From Seohaeicola sp024304985 (lineage in GTDB: Bacteria; Pseudomonadota; Alphaproteobacteria; Rhodobacterales; Rhodobacteraceae), in the NCBI RefSeq assembly GCF_028802875.1, contig NZ_JARAMP010000018.1:1-64000 (forward strand): DNA of 64,000 nt, in the 5' to 3' direction. Each line of letters starts with the position of its first letter. The first letter of the stretch is position 1. The translations under genes and the position numbers were made by a program. Below the pieces are notes generated by a model. That model had not been told where the DNA came from. It saw nothing but the letters and a program-made list of their open reading frames with translations, and did not search any database. Of the stretch, positions 44,726 to 55,437 are shown piece by piece.

Positions 44726-45032
44726 TCCAAAGCATCGGGAACGCGGGGAATACCCCCGCGTTGTCCGGCTTCAGGTCGTGTCACCAAAGGGTTTCGAGGG
44801 TTGTTCGCGTATTTGCGACGCATAGGGCCGGGACACGGACTTATTGACCCGACGTCAAATATTTAATTTCGGTCATATCTTTTCCTGTTTCCATCTGATT
44901 TCAAATTGTTTTCGCCATTCCTTAATTGAAACGTGGCAATCTGATTCAGAATTTCTCTGGAACTATTCCCAATCCGACTTGTTGGTTATGCAGAGCCTGA
45001 CAATAGGTTTGGAATACTGAAGGAGAGATCAA
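44726..45032. other. Intergenic region with hairpin and A+T-rich promoter area
   Basis: No gene is seen in these 307 bases. AACGCGGGG (44740-44748) and CCCCGCGTT (44754-44762) form a nine-base stem, probably ending the LysR-rhodanese transcript, though no T tract follows. From about 44850 the sequence becomes A+T-rich and presumably carries the promoter of the PRC-barrel gene. Confidence 0.5.
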
Positions 45033-45956
45033 ATGAAAAATCTCATGCTGACGACTGCTATCGTCGCTGTGACCTCGATGGGTGCTATCGCACAAACGGC
45101 TGATGCGCCCGCGCCTTCGGCCAATGCCGAAGCAAGCGCCACGTCGCAGACGGTGCCCGCTTTCGTGTCCTCGGACTTCAACGACAAGGAACTGTATACG
45201 CTGAACAGCGACGATGCGCGCGCGCTGCGCGATGCCCGGTCGACTGATGGCGAGCAGGTGCGTTGGGAGAGCAGCCCCACATTCATCGAGAACCGTGACG
45301 CGTGGGAAAACGTCGGGAACATTTCTGACATCGTGATCTCCCAGGATGGCGATGTGCAGGGCGTTCTGATCGACGTGGGCGGCTTTCTTGGACTTGGCGC
45401 ACGCACCGTAATGATCGATATGAACGAGCTGTATTTCGTGACGAATGATGCCGAAGCGGAAGGCGAAGACCGCTACTCGGTTCTCGTATCGCTGTCCAAG
45501 GAACAACTGGAAGCCCTGCCCGCTTGGGATGAAGCGCAGTTGACCTCGGGATTTGGTGCCGAAAGCCCTGCAAACGCGCAGGATCGGGCGCAGATGTCCG
45601 CACCTGCGGATAATGCGGCGGCGACCACGGCCACGGGTGATTCGACCGCGGCAGAGGCTGGCTTTGCCCCCATGCCCGAGCAGGACCGGACCGCTGATCG
45701 TCTGACGGGTGCCAATGCCTATACGCCCGAGGGCGAGGATATCGCCACGGTCAGCGAACTGGTTCTGGATGAAGATGGTGTCACAAGCCAACTTGTCATG
45801 GATGTTGGCGGATTCCTGGGGATGGGCAGCCACACGGTTGCCATCGACATCGACCAGGTCGACATCCTGTGGAATGACGCCGAAGACGAAGTGCGCGTCG
45901 AAGTTCCGCTGAGCGAAGACGAGCTGCGCGCGATGCCTGAGTATCAGGAAAGCTGA
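45033..45956 (+). CDS. Secreted protein with two PRC-barrel domains
   Basis: A 307-residue exported protein with a signal peptide (MLTTAIVAVTSMGAIA) and two tandem PRC-barrel domains. The repeats align closely: LIDVGGFLGLGARTVMIDM in the first and MDVGGFLGMGSHTVAIDI in the second, each followed by an acidic segment and a LSxxxLxAxPxxxE end (LEALPAWDE, LRAMPEYQE). An Ala/Asp/Thr-rich linker joins them. PRC-barrels bind RNA, RNA-polymerase-like partners or photosynthetic proteins in the cytosol, but secreted ones are of unknown function. GGAG precedes the ATG. Confidence 0.88.
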   Translation: MKNLMLTTAIVAVTSMGAIAQTADAPAPSANAEASATSQTVPAFVSSDFNDKELYTLNSDDARALRDARSTDGEQVRWESSPTFIENRDAWENVGNISDIVISQDGDVQGVLIDVGGFLGLGARTVMIDMNELYFVTNDAEAEGEDRYSVLVSLSKEQLEALPAWDEAQLTSGFGAESPANAQDRAQMSAPADNAAATTATGDSTAAEAGFAPMPEQDRTADRLTGANAYTPEGEDIATVSELVLDEDGVTSQLVMDVGGFLGMGSHTVAIDIDQVDILWNDAEDEVRVEVPLSEDELRAMPEYQES

Positions 45957-46160
45957 TCGGTGATGTCGGACCACGCCTGTCACCCAACGTGACGACGCGA
46001 TGAAGAAACCTGCCGGTTTTGCCGGCGGGTTTCAGTGCGCGAGATCGGGCACAGAACCGCTCATCTGGCATCGCGATCCGTGTCAGGGTCCTGTTTGTTG
46101 GAACCAGAGTGACACGCGACGCGTTGTATTACTGTAACACCAAGCGAAAAGGAAAATGCT

Positions 46161-46358
46161 ATGAATTGGGATATTATTGAAGGCAAATGGAAGCAATTCA
46201 CCGGCTCCGCAAAAGAGAACTGGGGCAAGTTGACCGATGACGATCTGGATCAGGCATCTGGCAAGCGCGATCAACTGATCGGCAAGATTCAGGAGAAATA
46301 CGGTATTGCACGGGACGAGGCTGAAAAGCAGGTCGATGAGTGGTCTGCCAAGATGTGA
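46161..46358 (+). CDS. CsbD family stress protein
   Basis: A 65-residue, highly charged protein with the complete CsbD pattern: MNWDIIEGKWKQFTGSAKE, WGKLTDDDLDQASGKRDQLI and a C-terminal YGIARDEAEKQVDEW. CsbD-like proteins accumulate under general stress; the mechanism is unknown. It is a single gene, followed by a bidirectional terminator, and has the PRC-barrel gene upstream. Confidence 0.95.
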   Translation: MNWDIIEGKWKQFTGSAKENWGKLTDDDLDQASGKRDQLIGKIQEKYGIARDEAEKQVDEWSAKM

Positions 46359-46408
46359 TCCGATCAGGATCGCGGAATGGCCAGACGCCCGACCTTTCCC
46401 TTGAAAAC

Positions 46409-46445
46409 AAAGAGACCCGGACGGAAACCGCCCGGGTCTCTTTTT
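46409..46445. terminator. Bidirectional terminator between csbD-like gene and amtB
   Basis: A 12-base perfect stem, AAAGAGACCCGG (46409-46420) with CCGGGTCTCTTT (46432-46443), is flanked by A's on one side and T's on the other. It serves the convergent csbD-like and amtB transcripts. Confidence 0.92.
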
Positions 46446-46462
46446 GACTATCGTCGGCTGGA

Positions 46463-47779
<1,317 letters not shown>

Positions 47780-47801
47780 GTATCCTTTCCCCCGGCGCGG
47801 T

Positions 47802-48140
47802 TCAGACCGCGTCCTCGTTTGTTTCGCCGGTCCGGACGCGCACGGCTTGCGCCACATCCAGCACGAAAATCTTGCCGTCACCGATCTTGCCGGTCTTGGC
47901 TGTTGCGGTGATCGTGTCGACGACCTGATCGGCCATTGCATCGTTCACCACGATTTCCAGTTTCACCTTGGGCACGAAATTCACGGCGTATTCGGCACCA
48001 CGATAGATTTCGGTATGCCCCGACTGCGATCCGAAGCCCTTGATTTCAGTGACCATCATGCCGCGCACGCCGATGTCGGTCAGCGCTTCACGGACCTCCT
48101 CGAGCTTGAACGGCTTGATCGTTGCAATGATGAGTTTCAC
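47802..48140 (-). CDS. glnK: PII nitrogen regulatory protein GlnK
   Basis: A 112-residue PII protein that blocks AmtB when nitrogen is ample. It has the uridylylation site Tyr51 in the T-loop (YRGAEYAVNFV), the KIGDGKIFVLDV segment and a GTG start giving MKLIIATIKPFKLEEVREAL; the longer frame to 48341 is not PII-like. It is followed directly by amtB, the standard nitrogen-limitation operon. A candidate NtrC site lies upstream. Confidence 0.96.
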   Translation of the reverse strand: MKLIIATIKPFKLEEVREALTDIGVRGMMVTEIKGFGSQSGHTEIYRGAEYAVNFVPKVKLEIVVNDAMADQVVDTITATAKTGKIGDGKIFVLDVAQAVRVRTGETNEDAV

Positions 48141-48257
48141 CTTGGTCCCCTTCGTCTGGAGCGGGATGAGGCCCGCATGTTGCAGTTGCAGCAAAACGGG
48201 CAAGACGCTGCGAATGAAAGTCTGCGGCGCGGATTCTGACTGGTGCCTGCGGTGAAT

Positions 48258-48274
48258 TGCACATAATTTGTGCT
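48258..48274. promoter_or_regulatory. Candidate NtrC-type binding site upstream of glnK
   Basis: TGCACA-TAATT-TGTGCT resembles the NtrC site TGCACC-N5-GGTGCA, with a five-base spacer and 9 of 12 positions matched. It lies 118 bases upstream of the glnK start. No second site was found by eye. Confidence 0.4.
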
Positions 48275-48396
48275 TCAGTATTTTTTTGCTTATTTTTTTT
48301 GCTAAACAAAAAGACGAAAGCGCGGCGGGAAGGGTCAACATTTGGCCCGGCCATCGCTATATTCGCCAAAACAACAGATGCCGGGCAGAACAGAGC

Positions 48397-50592
48397 ATGA
48401 GTGATTCAGGTCGCAGGAAACCACCCTTGGTGGCGGACAGACGCGTTCGCGCAAAGAAGCCCGCTCCGGCGGCCAAACCCGCATCCGCGAAACCGGCCCG
48501 GCGCAAGGCGGCCCCACGTCGTTCCCGCAACCCGGTAATCGCGTTGATCCAGGGGATATTCTCGATGATCTGGCGCCTGGTCTGGGGCTTTACCTGGCGG
48601 ATCGGGTTGATCGGCGGCTTGATCCTTGCGGGAGCTGTCGGGTATTTCTACACCACCCTTCCCGAGGCCAGCGCCCTGCTGGACGGGCGGCAGCGTGGTT
48701 CGGTCACCCTGCTGGATGCGGACGGTCGTGTCTTCGCTTGGCGCGGTGACCAGTTCGGCGGTGTGGTCAGCGCCGATGCCATCTCACCGCATCTGAAGAA
48801 CGCGGTGATCGCGACAGAGGACAGGCGGTTCTATCGCCATCTGGGTGTATCGCCACGCGGGATCGCCAGCGCCATCCGCATCAACCTGCGCGAGGGGCGC
48901 GGCCCCCTGTCGGGCAACGGCGGCTCGACCATCACGCAACAGACGGCCAAGCTGCTGTGCCTTGGCGTGCCCTATGATCCGCAGCAATGGAAATCCGAGG
49001 CCGATTACGAGGCCGACTGCCGCCGTGGATCGCTGTCGCGCAAGATCAAGGAGGCGGTCTATGCCTTCGCGTTAGAAGCCAAATACACCAAGGACGAGAT
49101 CCTCTCGATCTATATCAACCGCGCCTATCTGGGCGGTGGGGCCTTTGGGGCAGAGGCGGCGGCGCAACGGTACTTCGGCAAGACATCGGGTCAGGTAAAC
49201 CCGGCCGAGGCGGCGATGCTGGCGGGTCTATTGACCGCGCCCACTAGCCTTGCGCCGACCAACAATCTGCAACGCTCGCAAAACCGGGCCGCCACTGTGA
49301 TCCGCCTGATGGAGGAACAAGGCTATCTGTCCGAAGCCGAAGCGCGTGATGCGCTGGACAATCCCGCGCAGCTGTCCGAGGCGGCGGAAGCGCGGGCGGG
49401 CGGTTTCTTTGCTGATTGGGTGATGTCCTCGGGGCCCGAGTTTTTCACCCGCAACACCACAGAGGACGTGGTGATCCGCAGCACACTGGACCCGCGCATC
49501 CAGAAAGCCGCCGAAGAGGCGATGGCCTTCATCTTCGAGAACAAGGTGCGTGAAGGGTCCAAGGCGCAGGCGGCGATTGTCGTGATGTCCTCGGACGGGG
49601 CGGTGCGGGCGATGGTCGGAGGGCGCGACACAAAGGTTGTTGGTGCCTTCAACCGGGCTACACAGGCGCGGCGTCAGACCGGATCGGCCTTCAAGCCGTT
49701 TGTTTATGCGGCGGCGTTGGACCTTGGCTACTCCCCCAACGACGTGATCGACGATGCACCCTATTGCGTGAACATTCCCGGATCGGGTGAATGGTGCCCC
49801 AACAACTATGATCGCACCTTCAATGGCCGGGTCACGATGACCGAGTCGCTGACGCGGTCGCTCAATATCCCTGCCGTGAAGGTGGCGCAGACCGTGGGGC
49901 TGGAAACCGTGCGCAAGGTGGCTTCGCAGTTCGGCATCCAGTCGGATCTGGCGGCCGGGCCTGCTTTGGCCTTGGGTGCGTCCGAGGCGACTTTGATCGA
50001 GACGACGGGCGCCTTTGCGGGCATCCTGAACGGCGGGTCGGCTGTGACGCCCTATGGCCTGATCGAATTGCGGATGCAGGGCGAGGACGAACCATTGATG
50101 ACAGCCACAGGCGGCATGGGTGAGCGCGTGATCCGCCAGGAGGCGGCCGAGCAACTGACATGGATGCTGCATCAGGTCACCACGCGCGGCACGGGCACCC
50201 GCGCCAATCTGAAGGATCGCGAGGTAGCGGGCAAGACCGGCACGACGCAAGCCGCGCGGGATGCGTGGTTCATCGGCTATTCCGCCGATTATGTAGCCGG
50301 GGTCTGGATGGGATATGACGACAACACGCCGCTGACCGGGGTCACGGGGAGTGGTCTGCCGTCCGAAATCTGGCACGAGGTGATGGTGCGCGTGCATGAG
50401 GGCCTGCCGCCGCGGCCATTGCCGATGCAGGCGCCCGCGCAACTGGCGCCCCCCGCACCGCAACCCGGCGAGGGTCAGGGATGGAGCCAGAACCAGGGCG
50501 GTCAGGGTCGCGGCACCAACAATGGCCAACCCGAAACGCAGACAGCGATTGAACAATTGTTCCGCGATCTTTTCGGCGGTGGGCGGAACTGA
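48397..50592 (+). CDS. Class A penicillin-binding protein (PBP1A-type)
   Basis: A 731-residue bifunctional peptidoglycan synthase. A basic Lys/Ala/Pro-rich cytosolic N-terminus (about 1-50) precedes one membrane segment (IGLIGGLILAGAVGYFYTTL). The glycosyltransferase domain has VIATEDRRFYRHLGVS and GGSTITQQTAK; the transpeptidase domain has the Ser-x-x-Lys in QTGSAFKPF, Ser-x-Asn in TRSLNIP and Lys-Thr-Gly in GKTGTT. The C-terminus is a Pro/Gln/Gly-rich low-complexity tail. The start at MSDSGRRK suits the basic cytosolic segment. It is divergent from glnK. Confidence 0.95.
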   Translation: MSDSGRRKPPLVADRRVRAKKPAPAAKPASAKPARRKAAPRRSRNPVIALIQGIFSMIWRLVWGFTWRIGLIGGLILAGAVGYFYTTLPEASALLDGRQRGSVTLLDADGRVFAWRGDQFGGVVSADAISPHLKNAVIATEDRRFYRHLGVSPRGIASAIRINLREGRGPLSGNGGSTITQQTAKLLCLGVPYDPQQWKSEADYEADCRRGSLSRKIKEAVYAFALEAKYTKDEILSIYINRAYLGGGAFGAEAAAQRYFGKTSGQVNPAEAAMLAGLLTAPTSLAPTNNLQRSQNRAATVIRLMEEQGYLSEAEARDALDNPAQLSEAAEARAGGFFADWVMSSGPEFFTRNTTEDVVIRSTLDPRIQKAAEEAMAFIFENKVREGSKAQAAIVVMSSDGAVRAMVGGRDTKVVGAFNRATQARRQTGSAFKPFVYAAALDLGYSPNDVIDDAPYCVNIPGSGEWCPNNYDRTFNGRVTMTESLTRSLNIPAVKVAQTVGLETVRKVASQFGIQSDLAAGPALALGASEATLIETTGAFAGILNGGSAVTPYGLIELRMQGEDEPLMTATGGMGERVIRQEAAEQLTWMLHQVTTRGTGTRANLKDREVAGKTGTTQAARDAWFIGYSADYVAGVWMGYDDNTPLTGVTGSGLPSEIWHEVMVRVHEGLPPRPLPMQAPAQLAPPAPQPGEGQGWSQNQGGQGRGTNNGQPETQTAIEQLFRDLFGGGRN

Positions 50593-50658
50593 ATCTTCAA
50601 CAAAGAAAGGCGCGCCACGATCGGCGCGCCTTTCTGCAATCCGGGATCAGGTCAGGTT

Positions 50659-51276
50659 TCAGGCCGAGGCGCGCAGATCCGCGATCATCGCGTCGATATT
50701 CCCGCCGCGTCGGTCCAGCATCGCGCCGATCTCGGTCCGTTCGGTCAGAAGCATGTTGATGCCTTCGATGAACAGGTTGAAGAACAGGTCCTTGCCGCTG
50801 CGGTCCGACACAAGGAAGGTTACTTCGAACGGTGCCTGTCCGCGCAGCTTGGCAAGGCTTTTGACCTCGTAGAAGTTCTTGACGGCACGCGCCTCCTGCA
50901 CCTCGATCCGGCCACCGATGAATTCGCGGAAGCGCCGACCGTATTTGACCGAGATGTAGCGCTGGAAAACGGTTGTGAACTCGCGCATCTGCGCGGGCGT
51001 GGCGCGGCGGCTGTCGACGCCCAGCGCATAGCTGGCAATCGTCGGAACATCGGCATAACGCGCGAAAATCCGTTCGAATTCCACATACATGGCGGCTTCG
51101 GATTTGCCTGAGGCGATGACGTCGTTGATATCGGCAACCAGTGCATCCACCAGTGTTTTCGCGCGGGCCTGTGTCATCGCTTGGGCGGGCATCGGAACAA
51201 CCGACCCCATGACAGCCAGACCCGCCCCTGCGGCGAGGGTGGAGAGGGCGAAACGGCGTGTCAGATCATTCTTCAT
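50659..51276 (-). CDS. mlaC: MlaC family phospholipid-binding periplasmic protein
   Basis: A 205-residue periplasmic carrier of the Mla (Ttg2) system that moves phospholipids from the outer to the inner membrane. The signal region carries NDLTRRFALSTLAAGAGLAV, with an adjacent Arg pair, so Tat export is possible. The mature part has FERIFARYADVPTIASYALG and RYISVKYGRRF, typical of MlaC. The ATG at 51276 follows AGGA and overlaps the end of mlaA. The inner-membrane MlaFEDB genes are not nearby. Confidence 0.88.
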   Translation of the reverse strand: MKNDLTRRFALSTLAAGAGLAVMGSVVPMPAQAMTQARAKTLVDALVADINDVIASGKSEAAMYVEFERIFARYADVPTIASYALGVDSRRATPAQMREFTTVFQRYISVKYGRRFREFIGGRIEVQEARAVKNFYEVKSLAKLRGQAPFEVTFLVSDRSGKDLFFNLFIEGINMLLTERTEIGAMLDRRGGNIDAMIADLRASA

Positions 51277-52096
51277 AGGGGTCCTCATAAGGGTCGTCAT
51301 AGGGATCGGTCGTCCCCAGGTCATATGGGTCATCATAATCTGCTTCGCCAGACCGTCCCAAGGCAAACCGTCTGCTTTGCAGGTAAATCAATCGCGACTG
51401 GGCATAGCTGTCGGCACTGTCATAAAGCACCGAATCGACCGTCTGACCGAAACGGGCACGGTCGCCTACCACATCCACGACCTGAGCGCCGATGCGAATA
51501 TCGTTCTGTGTGCCCGACAGCGCTTCTGGCAACGGATTCAGGAACAGATCGACGATCCGGCCCACGGCATCGCGCTGGGTCGAGGGGCCGCGGAAGGGGG
51601 TTTCCACGTAATAGCCTTCGCTGACGCCCCAGACATGAAGGGTCTCTCCGAAATCGGTATCAACTTCATTCAGTCCCGCGATCTCTCCCACATCTACAAG
51701 CCCAGCAAACCCGATGGTGCTGTTCAGCAGAAAGCGCGTCGTATTGGTCAGGGCGCCTTCGACATTGCCCTGCAACAGATTGTTCACCACAAGACGCGGC
51801 GTCGAGAGGTTGCCGGCGAAGTTGTTCACCATGACCTGCATCTCATCCGGCACGACCTTGTCATAGCCGCGTGACAGCGGTCGCAGAACGCCGCGGTCGA
51901 CGCTTTTGTTGAAGGCATGGACCTTGCGGTTCTGTTCTTCGAAGGGATCGTTGACGCCATCACGCGCCACATAGCCTTCTGGCACGGTACAGGCTGCAAG
52001 GATCAGGACAGCGGCCAGTGGCAAAGCCCGGGTCAGAATGCGTCCAACGGACCGTGTGCTGTGAAACTGCGTTGCTTGAGGCACTGGGTTTCCCAT
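51266..52096 (-). CDS. mlaA: MlaA (VacJ) outer-membrane lipoprotein
   Basis: A 276-residue lipoprotein that pulls misplaced phospholipids from the outer leaflet. The lipobox is VLILAAC, the family core NDPFEEQNRKVHAFNKSVDR and GVSEGYYVETPFRGPST are clear. The C-terminus ends in an acidic DPY-repeat tail (about 20 residues). The start at 52096 (MGNPVPQ) gives a normal signal peptide; an upstream TTG at 52141 is less likely. It overlaps mlaC by 11 bases, so the two are co-translated. Confidence 0.9.
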   Translation of the reverse strand: MGNPVPQATQFHSTRSVGRILTRALPLAAVLILAACTVPEGYVARDGVNDPFEEQNRKVHAFNKSVDRGVLRPLSRGYDKVVPDEMQVMVNNFAGNLSTPRLVVNNLLQGNVEGALTNTTRFLLNSTIGFAGLVDVGEIAGLNEVDTDFGETLHVWGVSEGYYVETPFRGPSTQRDAVGRIVDLFLNPLPEALSGTQNDIRIGAQVVDVVGDRARFGQTVDSVLYDSADSYAQSRLIYLQSRRFALGRSGEADYDDPYDLGTTDPYDDPYEDPYEE

Positions 52097-52285
52097 TTTC
52101 AAATGCTTGTGTTCAACAGTCCGGTCAGTCGATCCGGCCAACGGAAAAAGCGCAAACCCCGTCCAGCTTGGCGGGACAGGTTAACCCGAATTTAGGATGG
52201 GTTCATATAACGTCCAACCCGTCGGCGAAAGGGTGCCATCGGCCTGTCGGGCAAATTTGATGGTAACAGTGACAAGTTTGGGGGT

Positions 52286-54031
52286 GTGGTGACAAAGGTG
52301 GCAGAGCCGGGCTTGGGTGAATTGCTGGCCGAACGGCGCAAAAGCCGAAACCTCTATTGGGCTGTAGGTCTGTTCAGCGTTTTTGCAAATCTGCTCATGC
52401 TGACCGGACCCATCTACATGTTGCAGGTCTATGACCGGGTTCTTGTCAGTGGCTCGATCGCGACTTTGGTGGCGCTGACCGCGTTGGTCGCGTTTCTCTA
52501 TGGGATCATGGCACTGCTGGATCATGCCCGTGCGCAGGTCATGGCGCGTGTCGGCGCGCGTTTTCAGACCGGTTTGGACCGGCGGGTCTTTGAAGCGACG
52601 CTGCAGCGCGCTGCGCGGCGATCCGGAGATGATGTCGCAGTCAACGGCCTGCGTGACCTTGAAGCCGTGCAACGACTGATGTCCTCGCCCGTCGTGATGG
52701 CCTTGTTCGACATGCCATGGGTGCCTTTGTTTCTTCTGGGAATCGCCCTGTTCCACCCATGGCTTGGCTATCTGGCCCTGTGCGGCGGTGCGGTTCTGGT
52801 TCTGCTGACGCTGGCAAGCCAGATTGCAACCCGCCGAGCCTTGACGCAGACACATGAGGCGCAGGCAAGTGTCGACGCGCTCGCCAGCCAGTTCCAGACA
52901 GAGGCCGAGATGGTGAAGGCGCTTGGCATGCGCGATGCCGCCTTGGCGCGATGGCAGCAGTCCCGCGACGGTGTGCTGACCGGGACTCTGCGGGTAACTG
53001 ATCTGAGCGGGCGTTTTGCCGCTACAAGCCGGGCCCTGCGGTTGTTTCTTCAGTCCGCGATGCTGGGCATGGGGGCCTTGCTGGTGATCCGAGGAGAGGT
53101 GACGCCCGGCGCGATGATCGCCGCCTCGATCCTTTTGGGGCGTGCACTCGCCCCGGTCGAACAGGCCATCAGCGGCTGGCCTCTGGTCCAGCGCGCTATG
53201 CGCGGTTGGGCGGATCTGTCGCAGCTTCTGTCCGACCACCCGCCAGACGCCGCCCGAACGCCGCTGCCCCCACCGCGCGCCCGCCTGGAAGTGCATAATC
53301 TGGCCGTGGTCCCACCGGGAGAAAGCCAAGCGGTGCTGCGGTCGCTGAACTTCACCCTCGCGCCGGGTCAGGCCCTTGGCGTGATAGGGCCCTCGGGCGC
53401 AGGGAAATCCGTGCTTGCCCGCGCATTGACCGGGTCATGGCCCCCGGCAGGGGGCAAGATACGGCTGGATGGAGCCTCGCTGGATCAGTATGACCCCAAG
53501 GCGCGCGGCAGGCATATCGGCTATCTGCCGCAGCGGGTGTATCTGTTCGACGGCACCATTGCCGAGAATATCGCCCGCATGTCGCTGATACCCGACCCGG
53601 CAGGGGTGGTGGATGCCGCGCGCAAGGCTGGCGCTCATGAGATGATCCTGAAACTGCCGGATGGCTATGATACCCGCGTGACGCATGCGGGTGGACGGCT
53701 GTCGGGCGGGCAGATCCAGCGGATCGGACTTGCGCGGGCAATCTATGGGGATCCGGTAATCCTAATTCTGGATGAACCGGACGCCAACCTTGACACCGCG
53801 GGGTCGCTGGCCCTCAACCGCGCGATCCGGGCAATGAAGGCAGAGGGGAAATCCGTGCTGATCATGGCCCATCGGCCAGCGGCCATTCAGGAATGCGACA
53901 TGATCCTTGTGATCGAGGCGGGAAGGGGCGTGGCCTTCGGTCCCAGGAACGAGGTGTTGCAAAAGGTTCTGAGCAATCATGATGCTGTGCAAGCCGGTCT
54001 GGCATGGGGTTCGGGCGGGGCTGTGCGATGA
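52286..54031 (+). CDS. Type I secretion ABC transporter/permease (PrtD-type)
   Basis: A 581-residue ABC exporter. The membrane part has paired hydrophobic segments (FSVFANLLMLTGPIYMLQVY, ALTALVAFLYGIMALLD) and the ATPase has Walker A GPSGAGKS, signature RLSGGQIQRIGLAR and Walker B VILILDEPDANLD. It belongs to the PrtD group without a C39 peptidase domain, which exports RTX-like proteins using an HlyD adaptor and a TolC-type channel. The GTG start follows GGGGG. It overlaps the adaptor gene by four bases. Confidence 0.92.
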   Translation: MVTKVAEPGLGELLAERRKSRNLYWAVGLFSVFANLLMLTGPIYMLQVYDRVLVSGSIATLVALTALVAFLYGIMALLDHARAQVMARVGARFQTGLDRRVFEATLQRAARRSGDDVAVNGLRDLEAVQRLMSSPVVMALFDMPWVPLFLLGIALFHPWLGYLALCGGAVLVLLTLASQIATRRALTQTHEAQASVDALASQFQTEAEMVKALGMRDAALARWQQSRDGVLTGTLRVTDLSGRFAATSRALRLFLQSAMLGMGALLVIRGEVTPGAMIAASILLGRALAPVEQAISGWPLVQRAMRGWADLSQLLSDHPPDAARTPLPPPRARLEVHNLAVVPPGESQAVLRSLNFTLAPGQALGVIGPSGAGKSVLARALTGSWPPAGGKIRLDGASLDQYDPKARGRHIGYLPQRVYLFDGTIAENIARMSLIPDPAGVVDAARKAGAHEMILKLPDGYDTRVTHAGGRLSGGQIQRIGLARAIYGDPVILILDEPDANLDTAGSLALNRAIRAMKAEGKSVLIMAHRPAAIQECDMILVIEAGRGVAFGPRNEVLQKVLSNHDAVQAGLAWGSGGAVR

Positions 54032-55335
54032 CCCATGATGCAGCCCGCTTTTCCGTCAGGGGGCCAATGCGGTTGGGGCTGGCGGCATTGATCCTGCTGC
54101 TGGGCGGGTTCGGGGCCTGGGCGACGCTGGTCGATCTCTCGGGTGCGATCGTTGCAAGCGGCAGGATCGAAGTCGATAAGAACCGGCAGGTCGTTCAGCA
54201 CCCCGATGGCGGTGTCGTCCACGAGATCCTGGTGACCGAGGGGATGCGGGTGGCCGAGGATCAGGTTCTGATACGGCTTGATCCCGCAACACTCCAATCG
54301 CAACTGGCGATTATCGAGGGGCAGCTTTTCGAGTTGATGGCCCGCCGTGGCCGCCATGAAGCCGAACGGGACGGGCGCCGCGAGGCAATGTTCGACCCGC
54401 TTCTGATGAAAGCGGCGGCGGAAAACCCAGAGACAGCCCTTCTGTTGCAGGGGCAAAGGCAGCTTCTTGACGCAAGGGGTGCCTCTTTGGCCAGCCAGGT
54501 CGAACAGTTGCACAAACGCAGCCAGCAGATCGAAACACAGATTGAAGGGATCGCGTCCCAAAGGGCGGCGCTGGTGCTGCAATTGGGACTGATCACGCGC
54601 GAACTGAGCGATCAGCAAAGTCTGCTGAACCGTGGCTTGGCGCAGTCCAGTCGGGTTCTGGCGTTGCAACGCGAAATGGCCCGGCTGAACGGTCAGATCG
54701 GTGCGCTGACGGCAGAGGCCGCCACCGCCGAGAGCCGGATCACCGAAACCCAGATCGAGATCCTGCGCCTGTTCGATACGCGCCGCGAAGAGGCGATCAC
54801 ACGCCTGCGCGATCTGCAGTTTCGCGAGATGGAACTGGGCGAACAGCGCCGCGCCCTTGCGCTGCGTCTGGAAAGGCTGGACATTCGTGCGCCTGTCGCG
54901 GGCCTTGTCCACGGCTTGCAGGTCTTTGCCCGTCGCGCCGTGCTGCGCCCGGCTGATCCGGTGCTTTATATCGTGCCGCAGGACCGCCCGCTGGTGATCA
55001 TGGCAAAGGTCGATCCGATGCATGTCGATCAGGTTTATCCGGGGCAGGCCGTGACGCTGCGCTTTCCCGCGCTGGATCAGCGCCGCACACCGGAACTGAC
55101 GGGACGAGTGGTGCAGCGGTCGGCGGATACGTTTGAAGATCCCGTAACTGGCGCCACCTTCTACCGGACCGAGATCGTTCTGGCCGAGGGTGAGAGGGAC
55201 CATTTGCCGGAGGGCACGACCCTTGTCCCCGGCATGCCGGTCGCGGCCTTCATCCGCACGGGCGACCGCACCACGCTGGAGTATCTGGCCAAACCGCTGA
55301 CAGATTTCTTCATCACCGCCCTGCGCGAGAACTGA
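54028..55335 (+). CDS. HlyD family type I secretion adaptor
   Basis: A 435-residue periplasmic adaptor with one N-terminal membrane segment (LGLAALILLLGGFGAWATLV), the lipoyl-like half VVQHPDGGVVHEILV, a long coiled coil (about 95-290) and the C-terminal beta domain (GLVHGLQVFARRAV). It joins the ABC transporter to an outer-membrane TolC channel. The ATG overlaps the transporter stop. Neither an outer-membrane protein nor a secreted RTX substrate is in the window. Confidence 0.93.
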   Translation: MTHDAARFSVRGPMRLGLAALILLLGGFGAWATLVDLSGAIVASGRIEVDKNRQVVQHPDGGVVHEILVTEGMRVAEDQVLIRLDPATLQSQLAIIEGQLFELMARRGRHEAERDGRREAMFDPLLMKAAAENPETALLLQGQRQLLDARGASLASQVEQLHKRSQQIETQIEGIASQRAALVLQLGLITRELSDQQSLLNRGLAQSSRVLALQREMARLNGQIGALTAEAATAESRITETQIEILRLFDTRREEAITRLRDLQFREMELGEQRRALALRLERLDIRAPVAGLVHGLQVFARRAVLRPADPVLYIVPQDRPLVIMAKVDPMHVDQVYPGQAVTLRFPALDQRRTPELTGRVVQRSADTFEDPVTGATFYRTEIVLAEGERDHLPEGTTLVPGMPVAAFIRTGDRTTLEYLAKPLTDFFITALREN

Positions 55336-55437
55336 TCCGGGTCAGACCCACCGGGACCGCGTGACTTTGCGGTTCCAATCCGGCCCGAAGCCCGATAGCG
55401 TCCGGCGCAAATCACCTGTCAGACAAGGAGCACCGCC

